Assembly (NCBI RefSeq): GCF_018310695.1
Contig: NZ_JAGXCY010000030.1
Span: 1-53,408, forward strand
Origin: Paenibacillus sp. Marseille-Q4541
Lineage (GTDB): Bacteria; Bacillota; Bacilli; Paenibacillales; Paenibacillaceae
Reading direction: 5' to 3'
DNA length: 53,408 bases
A program made the position numbers and the translations under genes. Positions 27,420 to 35,535 of this stretch are shown here, one piece after another (within the stretch, counting starts at the first letter, position 1; the number at the start of each line of letters is the position of its first letter). The notes beneath the pieces were generated by a model. That model was not told where the DNA came from and did not search any database. It saw only the letters and a program-made list of their open reading frames with translations.

Positions 27420-27435
27420 GTAACAAATTTGTTAC
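27420..27435. promoter_or_regulatory. 16-bp palindrome upstream of ftsE
   Basis: GTAACAAATTTGTTAC is a perfect palindrome. It overlaps TACAAT (27433-27438), a possible -10 for ftsE, although no good -35 lies 17 bp upstream. It is a candidate regulator site between the divergent vanW-like gene and ftsE. Confidence 0.5.
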
Positions 27436-27534
27436 AATGAGAAACATCTTGATGAAATTCAAGAGATTTTAAAGGAAATCAATGGAAAGTGTCGAAATGA
27501 CAAAGAAGCTACTAATGCAACGGGAAGTGATGAT

Positions 27535-28221
27535 GTGATTGAGTTACAAGACGTGTGGAAGACCTATCCGAACGGCGCGCATGCACTCCAAGGCGTCTCG
27601 GTAAAGATTGACCGCAATGAATTCGTGTATATTGTCGGACCGTCTGGAGCGGGCAAATCGACATTTATGAAACTGATTTACAGAGAAGAAGTCCCAACTA
27701 AAGGTCAAATATCAGTGAACGGATTTAATATTGGTAAGTTGAAACATCGCAAGATTCCATATGTCAGACGTAATATCGGGGTTGTCTTTCAGGATTTCAG
27801 ATTGCTTCCCAAGATGACGGCATTTGAGAATGTTGCTTTTGCTATGGAAGTTATTGAAGCACCTAAGAAACATATCAAGAAACGTGTAATGGAGGTTCTG
27901 GACCTTGTTGGTCTTAAGGAAAAGGCAGACCGCGAGCCGGCACAGCTCTCCGGTGGTGAGCAGCAGCGGATCGCGATTGCAAGAGCCATCGTTAATAATC
28001 CTTCTGTGATTATTGCGGATGAACCTACCGGAAACCTTGATCCCGAAACCTCCTGGGGAATTATGCAGCTCCTTGATGAGATTAATTTCCGAGGCACAAC
28101 CATTGTGATGGCTACTCACAACCGTGACATTGTAAACAAAATGCGGAAACGGGTTATTGCCATTGAACAGGGACATATCGTTCGAGACGAGTTGAGAGGG
28201 GAATACGGCTATGAATTTTAG
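27535..28221 (+). CDS. ftsE: Cell division ABC ATPase FtsE
   Basis: Cytoplasmic ATPase of the FtsEX complex, which activates wall hydrolases at the division site or lateral wall. It has GPSGAGKST (Walker A), LSGGEQQR (signature) and IIADEPTGNLD (Walker B). 228 residues, normal length. The start is GTG at 27535, with GGAAGTGA nearby. It overlaps ftsX by 11 nt, so translation is probably coupled. Confidence 0.96.
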   Translation: MIELQDVWKTYPNGAHALQGVSVKIDRNEFVYIVGPSGAGKSTFMKLIYREEVPTKGQISVNGFNIGKLKHRKIPYVRRNIGVVFQDFRLLPKMTAFENVAFAMEVIEAPKKHIKKRVMEVLDLVGLKEKADREPAQLSGGEQQRIAIARAIVNNPSVIIADEPTGNLDPETSWGIMQLLDEINFRGTTIVMATHNRDIVNKMRKRVIAIEQGHIVRDELRGEYGYEF

Positions 28222-29128
28222 TACCTTCTTGCGCCACCTGCGGGAAGGATTCAAAAGCATATTCCGCAACGGCTGGATGTCGATTGCATCCATAACATCA
28301 ATTATTGTTTCACTATTAATATTAGGAGTGTTTGTACTCTTGGTCGTGAATGTGAATTCCATGGCCGACGATGCGGACAACCAGGTAGAGATTAGTACAT
28401 TTCTGCAGTTGAACGTAGATGAGAAGCTTCGTACAACGTTGCAGGATGAGATCGCAGCAATGCCTGAGGTAAGTACAATTGAATTCGTTCCGAAGGAACA
28501 GGGTTTAGTTGAGTTCAAAGAGAAGCTCGGTGAGGATCAGCAGGAGCTGTTGGAAGGTTTTGATGAAGATAACAATCCTCTTCCTGACACCATTCGAGTT
28601 GAATTGATAGATCCGAATACCGTTACTTTTGTAGCGGATAAGATTGAGGCGTTGAATGAGCAGTATCCAGAAAAACCTATTATGAAAGTCAATTATGGAG
28701 AAGAAACAGTTGAGACCTTATTCAAGATTACACGACTTATCCGTACGATAGGTTTTGTATTTGTTGCCGGACTTGCACTGATGTCTATGTTCTTGATTTC
28801 CAACACGATTCGCGTGACGATCCTGGCAAGACGCCGGGAGATTGGAATTATGAAGCTGGTCGGTGCAACGAATGCTTTCATTCGTTGGCCATTTTTTGTA
28901 GAAGGTGCACTTATTGGTCTCATCGGTTCTCTCATTACGATCGGCATATTGTTTGTCGGTTATAATCAGCTGCTCGTGACCGTGCAGCAAGATATCATCA
29001 TTAACATGCTGAACCTGGTTCCTTTATCCAGTCTGTGGTCATGGCTTGGAGGCTCGCTAGTGATTATGGGAGTACTTGTAGGGGTTTTGGGAAGCACATT
29101 GTCTATTCGTAAGTCACTTAATGTCTAA
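28211..29128 (+). CDS. ftsX: Cell division permease FtsX
   Basis: 305-residue membrane partner of FtsE. The N-terminal membrane segment (about 20-45) is followed by an extracytoplasmic loop (about 46-170) that contacts the hydrolase, then three membrane segments (about 175-200, 225-255, 275-300). The GNGWMSIAS-like stretch at the N-terminus (FRNGWMSIASI) is typical. GAGGGGAA inside the end of ftsE serves as its ribosome binding site. Confidence 0.96.
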   Translation: MNFSTFLRHLREGFKSIFRNGWMSIASITSIIVSLLILGVFVLLVVNVNSMADDADNQVEISTFLQLNVDEKLRTTLQDEIAAMPEVSTIEFVPKEQGLVEFKEKLGEDQQELLEGFDEDNNPLPDTIRVELIDPNTVTFVADKIEALNEQYPEKPIMKVNYGEETVETLFKITRLIRTIGFVFVAGLALMSMFLISNTIRVTILARRREIGIMKLVGATNAFIRWPFFVEGALIGLIGSLITIGILFVGYNQLLVTVQQDIIINMLNLVPLSSLWSWLGGSLVIMGVLVGVLGSTLSIRKSLNV

Positions 29129-29144
29129 TTGTCAGTAAATATTT

Positions 29145-29171
29145 GCGGCGGTCCTTTGTAAGGACGGCCGC
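29145..29171 (+). other. GC-rich hairpin between ftsX and the M23 gene
   Basis: GCGGC-G-GTCCTT (29145-29156), loop TGT, AAGGAC-G-GCCGC (29160-29171), with one G-G mismatch. There is no T-run. It may separate or stabilise parts of the ftsEX transcript. Confidence 0.55.
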
Positions 29172-29235
29172 TCATCACGAAATGAAAATAATTCGGTTTT
29201 ATATATAAATTTTAATGAAGGATGGGGAAGAAAAC

Positions 29236-30588
29236 TTGAAAAAAACGGCTACTGCACTTGCGATGAGTTTACTCACTGCTACAATTCTATCACCTACCTA
29301 TGGTTACGCTGCTTCTAGCTTGGATGATATTGATAATGAAATTCAAAAGCTTGAGGAGCAATCTGAATCTGCCAAGACAAAACAGGAAAAGGCAGCTCAG
29401 AAAAAAGAAGAAGCGGAACACTACAAGCAAAAAACGAAGGAATATTTGAATAAAGTACTTGAACAGATTAATATTGTAAGTAATGAACTCGTTACCATCT
29501 CTTATCAAATTGAGTTGACAGAAGAAAATTTGCGACTTACCAAAAAAGAGCTGAGTGAAGCGGAAGAACGGATTAAAGCCCGTGAGAAACTGCTTGAGTC
29601 GCGTGTGCGTTTGATGTATACGGATGGAACGGTATCCTACCTTGATGTCTTACTCTCCTCCACTAGTTTTTCAGACTTTCTCGAGCGTGCAGACTCGCTC
29701 AAGATGATTGTTGATCAAGATCAAAATCTGCTAGTTGAACATAAGAAAGACAAAGAATTGGTTGTTCAGAAGAAACAAGAGCTTGAAGAACAATACAAAG
29801 AACATAAACAGCTATACGCTAACAAAAAAGAACGTAAAGCTGAACTCGATGCCAAAGAGAAAGAAAAGCAAAACCTTATCGCAAGTTATAATGGTGAGAT
29901 TGAGACACAGGAAGAGCTAAGTGAAGAACAGGATCGCATGCTCGTAGCGCTTGCTAGCAAACGTTCAACTTTGGTTCAAGAGAAGAATAAACTAAAGGCA
30001 GAACAGGCGGCAGCAGCAGCGAGAGCTAAAGCAGCAGCAGAAGAAGCGGCTAGGAAGAAAGCACAGAAAAAGGTTTCTATCGCTAATAATTCCAGCTCTA
30101 ATTCTGGCTCTGGCTCTAGTTCTAGTTCTAGTTCAAACTCTAGCTCCGGAGGGTCCTCGAGCAATGATTCCAGTAGTAACACTTCTAGCGGTAGTGGAGT
30201 GTTCGGGATGCCTATTTCAGGAGCCTATGTTTCATCAGGTTATGGTCCGCGTGTTCACCCAATTACAGGTGTAGTGGGTAAAATGCATGCCGGAATCGAT
30301 TATGCAGCTCCTGAAGGTACGACGATTATGGCAGCAGAGAGTGGAGTAGTCATCGTGGCAGAATGGACAAGCGGTTATGGAAATACCGTAATTGTTGACC
30401 ATGGAGATGGTCTGTGGACATTGTACGGACATATCCGCAATGGTGGAATCAAGGTGAGTGAAGGCGACAGTGTATCACGCGGTCAGAAAATAGCAGAAGT
30501 CGGCTCAACAGGGAATTCAACGGGTAATCACTTGCACTTCGAAGTGCGGGTGAACGGAAGTCACACTAACCCACTGAATTATTTGTAA
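29236..30588 (+). CDS. Exported M23 peptidase with coiled coil (EnvC/PcsB-like)
   Basis: Predicted wall hydrolase and probable FtsEX-controlled partner. A signal peptide (about 1-25) is followed by a long charged coiled coil (about 28-275), a Ser-rich linker (about 285-320), then a LytM/M23 domain (about 325-450). The latter has HPITG, HAGIDY and HLHFE, matching the zinc ligands HxxxD and HxH, so it should be catalytically active. I use the TTG at 29236 after GGGGAAG, which gives 450 residues; the ATG at 29215 has no ribosome binding site. A coiled coil plus M23 next to ftsX is the known FtsEX-effector arrangement. Confidence 0.9.
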   Translation: MKKTATALAMSLLTATILSPTYGYAASSLDDIDNEIQKLEEQSESAKTKQEKAAQKKEEAEHYKQKTKEYLNKVLEQINIVSNELVTISYQIELTEENLRLTKKELSEAEERIKAREKLLESRVRLMYTDGTVSYLDVLLSSTSFSDFLERADSLKMIVDQDQNLLVEHKKDKELVVQKKQELEEQYKEHKQLYANKKERKAELDAKEKEKQNLIASYNGEIETQEELSEEQDRMLVALASKRSTLVQEKNKLKAEQAAAAARAKAAAEEAARKKAQKKVSIANNSSSNSGSGSSSSSSSNSSSGGSSSNDSSSNTSSGSGVFGMPISGAYVSSGYGPRVHPITGVVGKMHAGIDYAAPEGTTIMAAESGVVIVAEWTSGYGNTVIVDHGDGLWTLYGHIRNGGIKVSEGDSVSRGQKIAEVGSTGNSTGNHLHFEVRVNGSHTNPLNYL

Positions 30589-30696
30589 GATTCGGCATAC
30601 TTAGGGCATATTCCGTACAAGCTTATCATATACTCTTGCTGGTAGATCAGGGTGAAGTGTAAGTTAGACGGAATAGAAAGGGCGGTGACGCTCGTG

Positions 30697-32154
30697 ATGA
30701 AGAAGCGTTCTGCTTTCATGCTGGTTATCATTGCCCTATTGGGCGGGAGCTTGCTAACACTGGCATTTGTGAGCTTCCCATCTCTGAATAGTCAGGGTGG
30801 AGAAGGTTTGCTTGCCAGTGTAACCGGGAGCAGTCAGAAGAATGATCTTTCGAAAATCGAAACAACTCTTGATTTAATCGAGGCTAATTACTATCAGGAC
30901 ATTGATCGTACGAAACTGATTGACGGCGCGATTAACGGTATGATGGAATCACTGGGTGATCCTTATTCTAGTTACATGGGCAAGGACACAGCAGCGCAAT
31001 TTGAAGAATCAATTGAGGGTTCCTTTACGGGAATTGGTGCCGAGGTTTCATCCCAAGACGGCAATGTAATCGTAGTTTCTCCGATTAAAGGGTCTCCAGC
31101 CGAGAAGGCAGGCATTAAAGCCAAAGATGTGATTGTATCGGTGAATGGCCAATCTCTGCAAGGTCTTGACCTTAATGAGGCTGTCTCTAAGATTCGTGGC
31201 CCGAAGGGCAGCGAAGCGAAGGTATCTGTTCAGCGTACAGGATCATCGGAACCACTCGATTTTACAATCGTAAGAGATGACATTGATTTGGAAACAGTGT
31301 ACTCGAAAATGCAGGATGATGGGATAGGTATTATTACCATTACCCAGTTTTCTCTGAATACTGCTGAACGCTTCAAGGAAGAGTTAGCTACACTGGAAAG
31401 CCAGAACATGAAAGGCCTTATCATTGACGTCCGAAATAACCCTGGTGGTGTATTGTCTGTCGTTATTGATATTGCAGAACAGTTTGTTCCATCAGGTAAG
31501 CTCATTGTTCAGGTAGAAGATAAGAACGGTACACGTGAAAAGAATGAATCAAAAGGTTCTTCTAAACCTTACCCTGTAAGTCTCTTGATGAATAAGGGTA
31601 GCGCAAGTGCTTCTGAAATTCTGGCTGGTGCATTGCAACAGTCGGCAGGAGCAACACTGCTAGGAGAACATTCTTTTGGTAAAGGAACCGTTCAAACAAG
31701 CTTTGATCGCCAACTTGGAGACGGAAGTCTTGTGAAGATTACAATCGCAAAATGGCTTACACCGAACGGAGACTGGATTCACGAGAAAGGTATTGAACCT
31801 GATATTAGCGTAAGTCAGCCAGAATATTTCTCGGTAGCTCCGATTAACAAAGATAATTTACCACTCAAGCTTGACTCAAATAGCACGGATGTAAAGAATG
31901 CACAGACGATGCTCGAGGGGCTTGGCTACACAACGGATCGCAAAGACGGGTATTATGATGCGAAGACACAAAATGCGGTGAAAGCTTTTCAGACTGCTGA
32001 AGGACTCACAGCTAACGGTACTTTGGATGAGAAAACCGCAGGAGCGCTTGAATTAGCTCTTATTGAGAAAATCGGCAATCCGCAGTTTGATACCCAGCTC
32101 AAAAAAGCCGTTTCCGAAATGAAGAAGGAAATTACTTCAGCAACGTCGAAGTAA
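30697..32154 (+). CDS. C-terminal processing protease, S41 family (CtpB-like)
   Basis: 485-residue exported serine protease anchored by an N-terminal hydrophobic segment. A PDZ domain (about 90-175) regulates access. The S41 core has the catalytic serine in NKGSASASEI and the lysine in GEHSFGKGTVQ. A peptidoglycan-binding domain (about 390-460) follows. In Bacillus CtpB cleaves SpoIVFA in the sigma-K checkpoint. I use the ATG at 30697 after GGGCGGTGA; GTG at 30694 is equally possible, while the GTG at 30652 lacks a site. A terminator at 32251-32279 follows. Confidence 0.92.
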   Translation: MKKRSAFMLVIIALLGGSLLTLAFVSFPSLNSQGGEGLLASVTGSSQKNDLSKIETTLDLIEANYYQDIDRTKLIDGAINGMMESLGDPYSSYMGKDTAAQFEESIEGSFTGIGAEVSSQDGNVIVVSPIKGSPAEKAGIKAKDVIVSVNGQSLQGLDLNEAVSKIRGPKGSEAKVSVQRTGSSEPLDFTIVRDDIDLETVYSKMQDDGIGIITITQFSLNTAERFKEELATLESQNMKGLIIDVRNNPGGVLSVVIDIAEQFVPSGKLIVQVEDKNGTREKNESKGSSKPYPVSLLMNKGSASASEILAGALQQSAGATLLGEHSFGKGTVQTSFDRQLGDGSLVKITIAKWLTPNGDWIHEKGIEPDISVSQPEYFSVAPINKDNLPLKLDSNSTDVKNAQTMLEGLGYTTDRKDGYYDAKTQNAVKAFQTAEGLTANGTLDEKTAGALELALIEKIGNPQFDTQLKKAVSEMKKEITSATSK

Positions 32155-32250
32155 TTTAAGAAAAACAAGGGTGAACATCTAGCGTTCAGAAAAAGTTTTT
32201 CTTAACGAAATCAGGAATACAGATAGTTACGCAACTGTCTGATTTCAAGA

Positions 32251-32279
32251 AGAAGGCTGCTGTTCAGCCTTCTTTTTTT
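32251..32279 (+). terminator. Terminator of the ctp gene
   Basis: AGAAGGCTG (32251-32259), loop CTGTT, CAGCCTTCT (32265-32273), then a T-run to 32279. Confidence 0.88.
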
Positions 32280-32330
32280 ATTGGTTTTATTGTATAAAAA
32301 GGATACGGATAAAAAGGGGCGTGGGTATAT

Positions 32331-33635
32331 TTGAATGCAGTTATCTCATGGCTGTGGCTAATTTTGGATGCATGTATCGACTTACTAAGCCAGCCATTTT
32401 ATTATATTGGGATTATTATTATCGCTCTTTGGTATCGCAGGCAAGGAATGCTAGAACGAAAGTTATTGCACGTTCGTCTTAATGCATGGCCATTACTTAC
32501 CGCTAGGGCTGTTTTTACAGGTATCCTGATGGGGATTGTCATCTCGATTTTATATTTGTTCCTAGGTATTCAGCTCTCTTGGCAAGGTGTTATGCTGATC
32601 TGGGTAACCTCGTTCATTCTTATGCTGTTCCGTGTCCGGTACTTAAATACTGTGTATGCGATCAGCATACTAGGGCTGATACAGTGGATCATAGGATTCA
32701 TTAACAATTGGCAGCCTGAGGGATGGATTGGGAGTATCATTCTTGAGATTGAGAGACTCGACATATCCGCACTTCTTGTACTGTCAGCTGTCCTTCATCT
32801 TTTTCATGCACTTATCGTTCGCCTCCAGCGTGGACAAGGCTCATCTCCGGTTTACTTTGAGGGGAAACGTGGGAAGCTCGTTGGGGGATATCAAATGCAG
32901 TATTTTATTCCGATTCCTTTAATGCTGCTTGTTCCCGCCATATCAGGAAGTGGAGCTACCCTTCCCTGGAACCCTGCATTTACAGGTGGCACTGGAGAGT
33001 TTATGTTATTCGGGCTTCCACTGCTAATCGGTTTTGGTGAGATGACTAAAAGCATGCTTCCGGAAGAAAAGGTTTCTCTGACCTCAAAGCGGATATTCCT
33101 CTACGGTGTCGTGCTTCTTGTGCTGGGGCTTTTGTCTATGTGGTGGAGTCCTATCTCTATCGTTGCTATTGTATTCGCATTTTTAGGACATGAAGCTCTG
33201 GTATGGATTAGTTCCTACGAGGAGGAAAATCGAAGTCCCATCTATGTTCATCCGAAGCAAGGATTGCAGATACTGGCGATCCTTCCGGGAAGTCCGGCAG
33301 AAGAACTTGGAATGGCACCTGGTGAAGTAATCTATAAAGTGAATGGACAGATTATTCAATCGCCTGCGGACTTGCACCGTGGTCTCCGAATGAATCCAGC
33401 CTTTTGTAAGCTCGAGGTACGTAACATTAACGGGGAGAGCAAGTTTTTACAACGTGCAATTTATGAAGGGGAGCATCATCAATTAGGTGCATTATTAGCG
33501 CCTGATCCAGATACAGGTTCTGCTATTAAGGAGCGCCCGGTATCTATCTATCAAATTTTCGGAATGAAGCTTCAGACACAGCGTAAGACAGATCCAAATG
33601 AAGGATTTGCGGATGCTTTCCGGCAAGACATGTAA
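32331..33635 (+). CDS. minJ: PDZ-domain membrane protein, MinJ-like
   Basis: 434 residues with about eight membrane segments over residues 5-285 and a C-terminal PDZ-like domain (about 305-395: ILPGSPAEELGMAPGEVIYKV, shown here from ILPGSPAEEL to EVIY). In B. subtilis minJ lies just after ctpB and links DivIVA to MinD for septum placement; the same neighbourhood here supports the name. Start TTG at 32331 with AAAGGGG upstream. A Sec-independent PDZ membrane protein of other role cannot be excluded. Confidence 0.75.
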   Translation: MNAVISWLWLILDACIDLLSQPFYYIGIIIIALWYRRQGMLERKLLHVRLNAWPLLTARAVFTGILMGIVISILYLFLGIQLSWQGVMLIWVTSFILMLFRVRYLNTVYAISILGLIQWIIGFINNWQPEGWIGSIILEIERLDISALLVLSAVLHLFHALIVRLQRGQGSSPVYFEGKRGKLVGGYQMQYFIPIPLMLLVPAISGSGATLPWNPAFTGGTGEFMLFGLPLLIGFGEMTKSMLPEEKVSLTSKRIFLYGVVLLVLGLLSMWWSPISIVAIVFAFLGHEALVWISSYEEENRSPIYVHPKQGLQILAILPGSPAEELGMAPGEVIYKVNGQIIQSPADLHRGLRMNPAFCKLEVRNINGESKFLQRAIYEGEHHQLGALLAPDPDTGSAIKERPVSIYQIFGMKLQTQRKTDPNEGFADAFRQDM

Positions 33636-33666
33636 ATATTTAATATAAAAATTGTGAATATAAGAA

Positions 33667-33708
33667 AGACCTCCAATTCTATGTAATGAAGAATGGGGGT
33701 CTCTTTTT
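33667..33708. terminator. Terminator between minJ and motB
   Basis: AGACCTCC (33667-33674) pairs with GGGGGTCT (33695-33702, one G-U pair), extended by ATTC/GAAT with a bulge, then TTTTT at 33704-33708. It serves the plus-strand gene best. Confidence 0.75.
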
Positions 33709-33744
33709 AGTTACCTATTATTTTTTATAATATGATGAACTGTT

Positions 33745-34581
33745 TTATTCTTGAAGCTGCCGCAACACGGTAATTTCTACCCGGCGATTCTTTTGTTTAC
33801 CTTCTTCTGTACTGTTATCCTTGGCTGGACGCGTATCGGCATAACCTGCATATTGGAAATGATCGGGTTCAAGTCCTTCCTCATCCATAAAATAGCGTAA
33901 TACGGATAGGGCCCGTGCACCGGATAATTCCCAATTATCTTTATAAGTTGAGCTGTTTATCACCGGCGTATTATCCGTATGACCTTCGATCGATATATTC
34001 ATGCTGAGATCCCTGAACAAGCTGGCCAACTGGCCTAATACGGGAGCAGATCCATCCATCAGTCTGGCATCACCGCTTCGGAATAAAAAGCGCTCACTAA
34101 GCGTGATAGATATACCTTGTGGCTTGTCCTCTACAAAAATCATATCTGTCAGATTGTTATCTTCTATGTATCCCTCAATCTGGCTGAGTAATTGCTGGAG
34201 TTCTTTTTCCTGTGCTCGAAAAGCGGCTTCATGAGCAGTTTCCGTTTTCTCGAAATCAGATGCTTCATTATGGTTATCATCAGTTTGATCTGCGATACCA
34301 TTCGGATTCTGATGCTTAGGGGAAGGTTTGTCTCCCGTAATTCCTTCGTTACCTTCAAGAATATGATTCGAATTTTGGAATGTTGTTTGCAGAGAGCTTG
34401 TAATATCTTCGTACTTATTAACATCCAGTCTACTCATCGCATATAGCATTATGAAGAAAATGAGCAGAAGAGTAATAAGGTCTGCATACGTAATCATCCA
34501 GCGGTCATGAGAAGTACTAGGGTTACTTGATCGCACCTGACGTGTTCGTCTGAGACGGCTGCGTCTATTCCGATCTCTCAT
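33745..34581 (-). CDS. motB: Flagellar stator protein MotB
   Basis: 278 residues. A basic N-terminus is followed by a single membrane helix (about 28-50) carrying the ion-binding aspartate in TYADLITLL (Asp34). The C-terminal OmpA-like domain (about 150-275, with GHTDNTPV and NWELSGARA) binds peptidoglycan. The gene starts inside the end of motA (17-nt overlap), so translation is coupled. Whether this pair uses protons (MotAB) or sodium (MotPS) cannot be read with confidence. Confidence 0.93.
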   Translation of the reverse strand: MRDRNRRSRLRRTRQVRSSNPSTSHDRWMITYADLITLLLIFFIMLYAMSRLDVNKYEDITSSLQTTFQNSNHILEGNEGITGDKPSPKHQNPNGIADQTDDNHNEASDFEKTETAHEAAFRAQEKELQQLLSQIEGYIEDNNLTDMIFVEDKPQGISITLSERFLFRSGDARLMDGSAPVLGQLASLFRDLSMNISIEGHTDNTPVINSSTYKDNWELSGARALSVLRYFMDEEGLEPDHFQYAGYADTRPAKDNSTEEGKQKNRRVEITVLRQLQE

Positions 34582-35359
34582 GGGCTTGTCCCTTTCTATT
34601 CATTTGCGGGATCGTATGTTTAAGTACATAGGTTTCGAGTTTTTTACGAACGAGTGTCGCATTGTCTCCATTTTGTACAGATAATACGCCCTCCAAAAGC
34701 ATTTCTAAGGTTGAGATCTCTTCTTCACTTTTTGATCTGATCTTGGATGCAATCGGGATAAATATAAGATTGGCACTTGCGACTCCGTATAAAGTGGCGA
34801 TAAAAGCAACGGCAATGGATGGGCCGAGCTGAGTAGGGTCTGTCAGACTTCCTAGCACCTGAACAAGCCCCATCACCGTTCCGATGATACCCATAGTTGG
34901 GGCATAAGCTCCGGCAGATTCGAATATTTTAGCATAACCGTCGTACTTCTGTTCTTTGGCGTCAACTTCGAGCTCTAAAATTTGCTGTACAACCGGTTGA
35001 TCCGTTCCGTCAACGACCATCTGAACACCATTTCTCAAAAATGCATTGGGGTGTTCTATCACTTTTTGTTCCAGTGCTAGAACTCCTTCTCTTCTTGCAA
35101 GCATGGACATATCGACAATGTCTTCTATCCATACGCTGGCTTCATTTGTACTCTTGCTGAATGCCATTCTCAGGGCTGCAGGTATCGTTCGAATACGATG
35201 CATCGGATAACTAACCAGAATGGCAGCAATTGTACCACCAAAAACAATCATTGCTGCTGTAACCTGAAATAATCCTGTAATTTGACCTCCTTCCCATAAA
35301 AAACCTCCGATAATGGCGACTGCTCCGGCAATGAGACCGATTAGGGTCGCGATATCCAT
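34565..35359 (-). CDS. motA: Flagellar stator protein MotA
   Basis: 264-residue membrane protein with four transmembrane segments (about 3-22, 32-52, 145-170, 180-205) and a cytoplasmic loop in between that contacts the motor switch. Proton-channel family signature residues GTVMGLVQ and the FGGTIAAILVSYP segment are present. AAGGAGG lies upstream of the ATG at 35359. It is divergent from uvrB. Confidence 0.93.
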   Translation of the reverse strand: MDIATLIGLIAGAVAIIGGFLWEGGQITGLFQVTAAMIVFGGTIAAILVSYPMHRIRTIPAALRMAFSKSTNEASVWIEDIVDMSMLARREGVLALEQKVIEHPNAFLRNGVQMVVDGTDQPVVQQILELEVDAKEQKYDGYAKIFESAGAYAPTMGIIGTVMGLVQVLGSLTDPTQLGPSIAVAFIATLYGVASANLIFIPIASKIRSKSEEEISTLEMLLEGVLSVQNGDNATLVRKKLETYVLKHTIPQMNRKGQAHERSE

Positions 35360-35397
35360 GAATGATTTCGCCTCCTTGAATTGACCTTACTTATCAT

Positions 35398-35426
35398 TTG
35401 CATCAATGACCTGAACCGAGTATAAT
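35398..35426 (+). promoter_or_regulatory. uvrB promoter
   Basis: TTGCAT (35398-35403) and TATAAT (35421-35426) with 17-bp spacing. The predicted start is near 35433, about 100 nt before uvrB. Confidence 0.7.
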
Positions 35427-35431
35427 AAACG

Positions 35432-35445
35432 GGAACAAGTATTCC
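35432..35445. promoter_or_regulatory. LexA/DinR-like dyad at the uvrB start site
   Basis: GGAAC-AAGT-ATTCC contains GAAC-N4-ATTC, one base away from the Bacillus SOS box GAAC-N4-GTTC, and lies at the predicted transcription start. uvrB is an SOS gene in B. subtilis, so repression by LexA is likely. Confidence 0.6.
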
Positions 35446-35535
35446 TATTTAAAGAATGTTTCCGATACAAGGTTTTTCGGCAAATATCGACATAAATGTA
35501 AGATCTATTTTAGACGATGAGGGTGAGGTTGGGCA

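Noticed and set aside
27712..28518. 268-residue minus-strand ORF over ftsE/ftsX
   Set aside because: Shadow of two clear genes with no start signal.
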